Below, piece after piece: positions 1 through 8,400 of a stretch of DNA of 64,000 bases (the first letter of the stretch is position 1; each line of letters begins with the position of its first letter). The position numbers were made by a program, and so were the translations under genes. The notes under the pieces were generated by a model that was not told the DNA's origin, ran no database searches, and worked only from the letters and a program-made list of their open reading frames with translations. This DNA is from Aquibacillus salsiterrae (GTDB taxonomy: Bacteria; Bacillota; Bacilli; Bacillales; Amphibacillaceae). The stretch is taken from assembly GCF_028416595.1 (NCBI RefSeq), contig NZ_JAMQKC010000001.1, forward strand, positions 1 to 64,000, in the 5' to 3' direction.

Positions 1-368
<368 letters not shown>

Positions 369-555
369 TGAATGAGTTGATTTACTCATAAACTTGACTA
401 GCAATTGTATTTCTAATCTAGCTTCGGCTCCCAATAGCTAGCGTATAGTTAATCCATCATTTCGCACTTGAAGTTCAAAGTGCTACATGCTGTCTTATCT
501 ATCCGTACGCTATTAAACAGTCGCCTACACTTTTTCTTTAAACATACTGGTTGTT

Positions 556-578
556 TTGTTCAGTTTTCAAAGATCAAT
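556..578 (-). promoter_or_regulatory. rRNA leader boxA-like antitermination site
   Basis: The minus strand reads GATCTTTGAAAACTGAAC at about 576-559, close to the boxA-type element found in Bacillus rRNA leaders. It lies between the promoters and the 16S gene, as expected for the Nus-factor antitermination signal. The call rests on similarity to the known motif. Confidence 0.7.
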
Positions 579-616
579 TGTGTTTCTTTTCGCTTCATCT
601 CTCAGCGACATTTATT

Positions 617-645
617 ATCATACCACGATAATTCGCAGAAGTCAA
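617..645 (-). promoter_or_regulatory. rRNA operon promoter, proximal
   Basis: On the minus strand: -35 TTGACT (645-640), 17-base spacer, -10 TATGAT (622-617). TGG before the -10 makes it an extended -10. It is the nearest of three tandem promoters to the 16S gene and the least expected one. Confidence 0.6.
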
Positions 646-691
646 TTACTTTCTTTTTTCATTCTTTACTGCTTCAAAAAGCGACTTAATC

Positions 692-720
692 AATATATCA
701 TTTCACTATTCATAAGTCAA
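692..720 (-). promoter_or_regulatory. rRNA operon promoter, middle
   Basis: On the minus strand: -35 TTGACT (720-715), 17-base spacer, -10 TATATT (697-692). Its -10 is 75 bases upstream of the proximal one. Tandem promoters are normal for Bacillus rRNA operons. Confidence 0.7.
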
Positions 721-783
721 TAACTTTTTAAAACAATTTGGTATCTCTGACGCTTGCCACTTACCTCGTGAAGCAGCTGAACC

Positions 784-813
784 AATATACCATGATTTAA
801 TTATTTCCGTCAA
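784..813 (-). promoter_or_regulatory. rRNA operon promoter, distal
   Basis: On the minus strand: -35 TTGACG (813-808), 18-base spacer, extended -10 TGGTATATT (-10 at 789-784). It lies about 92 bases upstream of the middle promoter, close to the P1-P2 spacing seen in B. subtilis rrn operons. From here to 1000 I see no further feature. Confidence 0.65.
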
Positions 814-1003
814 CACGTTTATAAAAGAAATAAATAGAAAAAAGAATACAGACCTTTTTTCGCAGAACTAATTAATCAATAACTTTCTTTCATATAGTAG
901 AAAGTGTTCCATGGGCAGATGTTTACTGTTCAACTAATAGTCATAAACCTACACCGTATATTCAAGCCACTCTAACGGAATATTAATGAAGAGGTGATAA
1001 ACC

Positions 1004-1150
1004 ATGACAAAACGAAAAAATAGTACCAGCAAAAGTCAACTAGCTAAAGCTGAAGAGAGGCTTGGGTTAGATCCCGATGAACAAGCGATGAATGGTGCTT
1101 ATGGGATGGTAGAAACAAAAGAGGAAGATCGTGCAAATAAGAAAAGCTAA
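1004..1150 (+). CDS. small hydrophilic hypothetical protein (48 aa)
   Basis: A 48-residue ORF starts at ATG 1004 after a good ribosome site (GAGGTGATAA). The product is charged, beginning MTKRKNSTSK and ending in a lysine-rich tail, with no membrane segment. The middle reads AEERLGLDPDEQAMNGAYG. Its size and composition resemble the minor small spore proteins of Bacillus, but I do not recognise the family and assign no function. It is divergent from the rRNA operon and convergent with the gene at 1335. Confidence 0.6.
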   Translation: MTKRKNSTSKSQLAKAEERLGLDPDEQAMNGAYGMVETKEEDRANKKS

Positions 1151-1263
1151 AGCCGCGCCTTCCTTGCCCAGCCTAAGGCAAGCTTAAGTAGAAAATCTAT
1201 GAACAGTACTAGTGGATGGTTAGCTGCTTATTTATGAGGGAATTTCACAATTTCTTAGGGAAA

Positions 1264-1302
1264 TCAAAAAGTCATGCACTAGCAACGGTAGCAGTGCATG
1301 AC
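1264..1302 (-). terminator. terminator of the 1335-2042 gene
   Basis: A perfect 10-bp inverted repeat, GTCATGCACT (1271-1280) and its complement (1293-1302), is followed on the minus strand by TTTTTGATTT. Confidence 0.8.
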
Positions 1303-1334
1303 CATCATTGACTTGGTAAGTTATTTCTTCATAT

Positions 1335-2042
1335 TTACTGAATAGTTGATTGTTCACTAACTTGGAAAACATACGGAAAGGCGATTACTTTTTGGTTTAT
1401 TTTAAATTCTGCCCAAAGCTTGTAAGTACCACTTTTATTAAAATGCGCTTCGAAAACTGTTTCCGTTGGGAACTTCGGATGCACATGAATAAATTGCAGT
1501 AATTTTTCATCTACAATAACGACATGACCTAATGCTCCGAGATAAGGATCAGGAGTTACACCATCAATATCAAAACTAATGGTTACTGGTTCTTTTACAA
1601 CAAAGGGGGTTGTAGTTAACTCGATTTTCTGCCCCTCAATCACTTTGACTCGTTGATCATCTGTGCGTAAATGTTGGTCATTATGATTAGCGCTATTGAT
1701 TGGTATAGGCTTTATCTTATAATTTTTCCCTTCTACTGATATATCAACAAATGCTTTATATGCTGTTGTGCTCGCCAGTTTTATTTCTGTTTCAAATCGG
1801 TGCTCATCTGTTTGATCCGGGTGCAGGTGATAGAATTGTTCTAAATCATCACTAACGACGATGAGATGAATCATTTTTTCATGATTTTCTTTTAATTTAA
1901 CTGGTTTTTTCTCCATATCTTCTATATAAACAGTTAGTTTGTTTCGATCATATGTTACTTCAACATTTACTTCGTTTGGCATGTCCATCATGTCGTGATT
2001 GCCATGATCCATGTGGTGACTATTTTGGTGATGTTGTTCCAT
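1335..2042 (-). CDS. His-rich N-terminus protein with two YtkA/FixH-like domains
   Basis: A 235-residue protein starts at ATG 2042, after AAGGAGG seven bases upstream. The first 22 residues are rich in His, Met and Asp, like a metal-binding tail. Two similar beta-rich repeats follow. Each carries an HLHP or HVHP motif, near residues 72 and 190, and a tyrosine-rich strand near its end. This looks like the YtkA/FixH-type immunoglobulin-like fold seen in proteins linked to copper or oxidase assembly. There is no clear signal peptide or membrane segment, which is odd for that family. The metal-binding role is inferred from composition only. It stands alone, with its own terminator. Confidence 0.6.
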   Translation of the reverse strand: MEQHHQNSHHMDHGNHDMMDMPNEVNVEVTYDRNKLTVYIEDMEKKPVKLKENHEKMIHLIVVSDDLEQFYHLHPDQTDEHRFETEIKLASTTAYKAFVDISVEGKNYKIKPIPINSANHNDQHLRTDDQRVKVIEGQKIELTTTPFVVKEPVTISFDIDGVTPDPYLGALGHVVIVDEKLLQFIHVHPKFPTETVFEAHFNKSGTYKLWAEFKINQKVIAFPYVFQVSEQSTIQ

Positions 2043-2225
2043 CAGTTACCCTCCTTATTCACTACCTTCCTTTTCCTTATAATTTAACCGAAGTTGTAAA
2101 AAATATTAATAGGATCATTTATCATTATTGGGATCGATTCACCAGACTTTCGCTATTCCTGTCAAAATATCTATCAAGGTAAAAATAACGGAAAAGCAAC
2201 AGACTATCCGAAAACCATCTCACAT

Positions 2226-2272
2226 TAAAATAAGGTACTTTCCACAGACAAATGTCCGTAAAAAGTACCTTG
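2226..2272 (-). terminator. katG terminator (GGTAC-type palindrome)
   Basis: The arms AAGGTACTTT (2232-2241) and AAAGTACCTT (2262-2271) enclose a second pairing, GGACA/TGTCT. On the minus strand the stem is followed by ATTTTAAT. It resembles the palindrome at 8129-8174. Confidence 0.7.
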
Positions 2273-2283
2273 GCAAACAACAA

Positions 2284-4500
<2,217 letters not shown>

Positions 4501-4542
4501 CTATGCTTCTTGCTGCTAGACTTACAAACTGGTTGTAAATAG

Positions 4543-4579
4543 TTATAATTATTATAGTAAACTATTAATTATTTGAAAA
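4543..4579 (-). promoter_or_regulatory. katG promoter overlapped by a PerR box
   Basis: On the minus strand: -35 TTTTCA (4579-4574), 17-base spacer, -10 TATAAT (4556-4551). The -10 lies inside TTATAATTATTATAG (plus strand 4543-4557), which matches the B. subtilis PerR box TTATAATNATTATAA at all but the last position. Binding there would block RNA polymerase. Confidence 0.8.
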
Positions 4580-4674
4580 GAATTATATCTAATAATTCAC
4601 AATAAGTTCAAATAAATAGCAGTCATTTATTAGCAAGGCACAGAAGCGCTGTCGTTGGCCAACCCTTGATGAGT

Positions 4675-4725
4675 GGCTACAGCGCCTAGCCCCTCGGGGT
4701 CTAGCAAGGCGCTTTCGCTTTTCTT
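4675..4725 (+). repeat. dispersed hairpin repeat, short form
   Basis: Contains the arms AGCGCCT and AGGCGCT with CCCC/GGGG in between, ending CGCTTTTCTT. It is a short member of the family best seen at 37930-38045 and lacks the inner CATAAG-type stem. Confidence 0.75.
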
Positions 4726-4774
4726 ACCGGTTACCTATGCTCGGAATAATTTCACGCAGTAGATAATATTCTAT

Positions 4775-5278
4775 TCAATGAAGTGTTTCGCGAGACCTTA
4801 AAACAAATTTTCTTACGTACTTTAGAAAATATATGTTTAATGCATATAAAAAGAAGTAAGAAATGCCGGACAATAGTAAATTCCATCTTTTATATTGATA
4901 TACATCGAATAAATCGGAAATCCATTCCAATCCCATAGTAATCACTACAGCCAATATTAGGTATAGCACCTTCAGTTGACGTGGGACGAAAGTATGAATG
5001 TACATAAATAAGAAACCTGAAATTGGATAAATAAAAAAATAAATAAACATATCCATTATTTCAAATTTTGGATCATCCATTATGTCATAACAATCTAAAA
5101 TATCCCCCGCCAATATTTGATCAAAAACAGAAGATAAGAAAAAGTTGAAAAGCAGAATCAAATAGGTCTCTACACTAGAAAATTTTCTTGGTAGAGAGAG
5201 AAAAACAGAAACCATTAAAAATCCAACGCACAAAACATAAATTTCATTAGCATCAAAGTGTTCCGGGAGTAATAACAT
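4775..5278 (-). CDS. multi-pass membrane protein, CBO0543-like
   Basis: A 167-residue hydrophobic protein with about five predicted membrane spans. Hydrophobic stretches lie near residues 13-29, 38-55, 76-95, 104-122 and 135-153. The general pattern (span, acidic loop, YPISGF, span) recalls the uncharacterised CBO0543 family common in Bacillaceae, but this is from memory and no function is known. It starts five bases after the stop of the similar gene upstream (5284-5751), so the two are probably translated from one message. No catalytic motif is visible. Confidence 0.6.
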   Translation of the reverse strand: MLLLPEHFDANEIYVLCVGFLMVSVFLSLPRKFSSVETYLILLFNFFLSSVFDQILAGDILDCYDIMDDPKFEIMDMFIYFFIYPISGFLFMYIHTFVPRQLKVLYLILAVVITMGLEWISDLFDVYQYKRWNLLLSGISYFFLYALNIYFLKYVRKFVLRSRETLH

Positions 5279-5283
5279 GCGCC

Positions 5284-5751
5284 TTATACCCTTTCCTCAA
5301 TCACTTTAAAAAAATTATTGAAACCAATAAATAGTACATAAATAACAAACATTTCAGTAAAGCCAATAAAAGCATTCCATTTTTCAATCGAAAGTACGCC
5401 GGCAAAGTTATTTGCGTACGTAGTAGCAATGAAAAGCGATGCCCAAATTATAGTTAGATAAAACGAAAGTAAACGCGTTGTACTCCTATAAAAGTAAATG
5501 AGCCACAGAGTTATGATTGGAAGAATAATTAACCGATCTAACTGTAAAATCGGAATCACGATCCCCGCTTCTTTAAATGTAATTAATTCCAAGTTAAGTG
5601 CAACGATATTATTGGAAATTTGCATGATCGAGGCAATCGTTAAATAATAGACTACTGCCTCTATTTTCTTAATCTTTTTCCATAACATCTTCACAGTCAA
5701 GATAAGCAACACAGACAAAACTAGTTTGATTACTAAGTAAAAAGTTAACAT
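5284..5751 (-). CDS. multi-pass membrane protein, partner of the 4775 gene
   Basis: A 155-residue hydrophobic protein with about five spans. I chose ATG 5751 because AAAGGAG lies five bases upstream; a GTG two codons earlier is possible. It is the first gene of a two-gene unit with 4775-5278 and has a similar size and hydropathy, which suggests a related pair or a hetero-oligomer. It is not clearly assignable to a family. The ribosome site directly abuts a truncated hairpin repeat whose pyrimidine-rich end (CTTTTCTT, 5775-5768) precedes it. Confidence 0.6.
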   Translation of the reverse strand: MLTFYLVIKLVLSVLLILTVKMLWKKIKKIEAVVYYLTIASIMQISNNIVALNLELITFKEAGIVIPILQLDRLIILPIITLWLIYFYRSTTRLLSFYLTIIWASLFIATTYANNFAGVLSIEKWNAFIGFTEMFVIYVLFIGFNNFFKVIEERV

Positions 5752-5765
5752 ATACACTCCTTTCT

Positions 5766-5840
5766 AAGAAAAGCGCAGGCGCCTTGCTAGACTAAGGCAG
5801 GTATAAGACAAGACCTGACGTGACTGCCTTGCCACAGAAG
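5766..5840 (-). repeat. dispersed hairpin repeat, truncated
   Basis: On the plus strand it starts AAGAAAAGCGCAGGCGCC and continues through the inner TATAAGACAAGACC arm to TGCCACAG, where similarity stops. The missing half leaves no full hairpin. It sits directly upstream of the ribosome site of the 5284-5751 gene. Confidence 0.75.
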
Positions 5841-5988
5841 TGAAATACATATATTTACATATTTTTAGATTCAAGATTCCTCTCCACACTTCTCGTGAAT
5901 AACCAATTAAGTTGACATTACCGCTTAATATGACTCTTTATTACACTATGTTTGGCCTTTTACAAGCAATTTATCCATGTAAACAGCA

Positions 5989-6019
5989 AAGGTACTAAAT
6001 CCTCACGTATCAGTACCTT
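5989..6019. repeat. GGTAC-type inverted repeat
   Basis: The arms AAGGTACT (5989-5996) and AGTACCTT (6012-6019) flank a 15-base loop. They match the ends of the palindromes at 2232 and 8129. It lies between the divergent genes 5751 and 6129. The rest of 5841-6128 shows no confident feature. Confidence 0.5.
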
Positions 6020-6128
6020 GTATTGTCTAATCATTCCCATTTTCCCATTAATTTCAGATTGTTATTATACATATTTTTGCTTATGCTTAGTAAGGTTTAT
6101 AAAATCAATGTAAAGCAGGTGTTAATAG

Positions 6129-8123
6129 TTGAAAACAATCAAACATGCGATTATAACAGTTTTATTCTTATCAAGTCTTGTCATTAGTTCTACTGTTTCT
6201 GCGGCTACTGATAATGAGCCACCAGAAGTTTTAAATATGACACTATCTTCAACTAAAATAGCCTATCAAGGAAATTCAGTTCCCGGATTTGTAAATATAT
6301 CCCTTGAAACGAACGAACCAACGCGTGGTTATATACTCGCAGTACGCGATGATGGCGTCCAAGCTAAAATAAATCTTAGTACGACAGATTTTAAGACGAC
6401 CCATTCAGTTAATTGGGTACCGTGGGACGATGAAAAAAAAGCCCCACTTCCCGCTGGTACGTACCGATTAAAAACATATTTAAATGATGCTGCCTACAAT
6501 TCAGCGCAAGGATTTCCTGTTGGTCAATTAGTTATTGTCAATGAAACAAATCCTAAATCTTTAGTTACAGTTAACTCGATATCAACTACAACCATTTCAC
6601 CAAAATATGGTGTAAATGAAGCTTTGACAAAAGTGACGTATGAATTAAGTCGTCCGACAGAGGTTCAAATAGCAATAAAACGTAACAATGAGACTGTCTA
6701 TCAAACAACGAAAACGAAACAAGACGCTGGCATTCAGTCGTTTGAATGGAATGGAAAAAGCACAAAGGGAGCCCTACTTTCAGACGGGGAATATGACGTT
6801 GTTTTTAAAACAATAGAAACTGCTTATAATTATCCATCCACTTCACAAACGATTCAAAAACTAGGCAACATCACAATTAATAATGGAGATACTTCTATTC
6901 CAATGAGTAAACTAGAGGAAATCGTGAGCAATGCTACTTTTGAAACGGAAACGCTTGAAAGTGGAACTAGTATTTCTGCTAGTATTACAACAAAAGAGGT
7001 TGCTAATATCCGCGTCTATATAGCAACGGAACTCGGTACACATATGAATATTGTGTATGCACCGACAACAGAACTACAGCCTGGCACACATACTTTTAGC
7101 TGGGATGGCAAGGATATGATGGGGTCTAAAGCGCTTAACGGCAAGTATTTTATCAAGGTAAGTGTTGCCGACAGTACTGGCTCGAGCGGTTATATTACAG
7201 TAGGTAACCCAGTGACTGTGACTGGCGGAAAGACTATTGTTCCGCTGCAACCAGAAAAACAAGTTAGAGTAACTGCTGCAAAAACGGGGTTACAAGCATA
7301 TCCTAACAGCCAAGGAGCAGAAGTCTATCAAGGTGATGTTCTGTCTTTAGTTGCTTTAGAACCTACAGATGGCTATTATAGTGTTCTCCTAAAAGGAGTT
7401 CCTGCAAAAGTGAAGGTAGCGGACGTGGAAATGATTAATACCGAAGCTACACCAAGCGTTCCAGTTGAAGCACCTACAACAACTAACTATACCGTTGTCA
7501 GTGGTGATACACTTTGGAAAATTGCTTCCAAGAATGCAACAACAATTAATACCCTTGTAAACACAAATAATCTTGATGTTACAATTCCACTAAATATTGG
7601 CCAAGTATTGCAGGTGCCAAAGCTAGTGGACAACGAGCCTACACCTGAACAAGTGACTTATGTCGTCCAACCAGGAGATACCTTGTGGAAAATTGCTCAG
7701 AAATACAACGTCACTGTAAATAATCTACTTGAAGTAAACAGACTGACTAGCTCTGATTATTTATCTATCGGACAGAAATTAGTTATTCCAACTCAAGTGT
7801 CAACAGTTCCTGAACCAAACCAAACGATCTATGTCGTCCAACCAGGAGACACACTTTGGAAAATTGCGCTAAAATATGGCGTGACTGTAACGGAACTTCA
7901 AAGTGAAAATAATTTAAACGCAACAAGTTATTTATCTGTTGGTCAATCGTTAACCATTCCAACTAAAATGGAACAACCCTATTCAACTTATACCGTTGTA
8001 GCAGGTGATACACTTTGGAAGATTGCAAATGCACACAAAGTAACCGTTCAGCAATTAGTTGACTGGAACCAATTAGATCTAGCAAAGCCTATTGATATTG
8101 GCCAAACACTTAGGGTAAACTAA
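6129..8123 (+). CDS. secreted protein with FlgD-type Ig repeats and four LysM domains
   Basis: A 664-residue exported protein. A signal peptide (KTIKHAIITVLF to VSAA, about residues 2-26) is clear. The N-terminal 370 residues hold three beta-rich repeats with the FlgD-Ig pattern, such as SFEWNGKS and TFSWDGKD. A short SH3-like stretch follows, around 375-435. Four LysM modules begin near residues 453, 510, 567 and 620, three of them with the exact core GDTLWKIA, linked by Pro/Thr-rich segments. LysM binds peptidoglycan, so the protein should sit on the wall. No catalytic domain is visible, so it is probably structural or adhesive. The start is TTG 6129, with AGGTG upstream. Confidence 0.75.
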   Translation: MKTIKHAIITVLFLSSLVISSTVSAATDNEPPEVLNMTLSSTKIAYQGNSVPGFVNISLETNEPTRGYILAVRDDGVQAKINLSTTDFKTTHSVNWVPWDDEKKAPLPAGTYRLKTYLNDAAYNSAQGFPVGQLVIVNETNPKSLVTVNSISTTTISPKYGVNEALTKVTYELSRPTEVQIAIKRNNETVYQTTKTKQDAGIQSFEWNGKSTKGALLSDGEYDVVFKTIETAYNYPSTSQTIQKLGNITINNGDTSIPMSKLEEIVSNATFETETLESGTSISASITTKEVANIRVYIATELGTHMNIVYAPTTELQPGTHTFSWDGKDMMGSKALNGKYFIKVSVADSTGSSGYITVGNPVTVTGGKTIVPLQPEKQVRVTAAKTGLQAYPNSQGAEVYQGDVLSLVALEPTDGYYSVLLKGVPAKVKVADVEMINTEATPSVPVEAPTTTNYTVVSGDTLWKIASKNATTINTLVNTNNLDVTIPLNIGQVLQVPKLVDNEPTPEQVTYVVQPGDTLWKIAQKYNVTVNNLLEVNRLTSSDYLSIGQKLVIPTQVSTVPEPNQTIYVVQPGDTLWKIALKYGVTVTELQSENNLNATSYLSVGQSLTIPTKMEQPYSTYTVVAGDTLWKIANAHKVTVQQLVDWNQLDLAKPIDIGQTLRVN

Positions 8124-8128
8124 CAATA

Positions 8129-8180
8129 GGTCAGGTACCGAAAATGGACATGTGTCCATTTTCGGTACCTGACCTTTTTC
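8129..8180 (+). terminator. perfect 22-bp-arm palindrome and terminator
   Basis: The arms run 8129-8150 and 8153-8174 around a TG centre, from GGTCAGGTACCG to CGGTACCTGACC, with GGACA/TGTCC next to the centre. TTTTT follows, so it should end transcription of the LysM gene. The perfect pairing and shared ends with 2232 and 5989 mark it as a repeat family too. Confidence 0.85.
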
Positions 8181-8232
8181 GCTTTTTGTTTACTTTTTTA
8201 TAAAAATAGGAAACAATAACAAAGTCCAAGAG

Positions 8233-8355
8233 CTGTCTAGCTCCGGGCGCCTAGACCCTCGAGGTCTTAAGCAAAAAGTCTTTGTGGCAAAGAGCTCCAC
8301 ATAGATTTTTTGCTTAAGCTTGTCGGGTCTGAGCAAGGCGCCTTGTGCTTTTCTT
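8233..8355 (+). repeat. dispersed hairpin repeat, full-length copy
   Basis: The nested stems are GGCGCCT/AGGCGCC, AGACCC/GGGTCT, CTTAAGCAAAAA/TTTTTGCTTAAG and GTGG/CCAC, ending GCTTTTCTT. The arms differ from other copies by paired changes. A shared leader with CCAAGAGCT precedes it (about 8223-8232). Confidence 0.9.
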
Positions 8356-8356
8356 G

Positions 8357-8400
8357 CTGTCTAGCTCCGGGCGCCTAGACCCTCGAGGTCTTTTTCTTGT
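8357..8400 (+). repeat. dispersed hairpin repeat, truncated copy
   Basis: Repeats the first half of the preceding copy (GTCTAGCTCCGGGCGCC to CTCGAGGTC). It then runs into TTTTTCTTGT and stops at the stop codon of the GH115 gene. Confidence 0.85.

Noticed and set aside
468-689. Plus-strand open frame of 73 codons
   Set aside because: It lies over the rRNA leader and promoters, has no ribosome site, and the product is low complexity.
6129-8123. Repeated LysM segments as a DNA repeat or recombination hot spot
   Set aside because: The four modules are similar at protein level, but their DNA differs enough that a recent duplication is not supported, apart from short shared cores.
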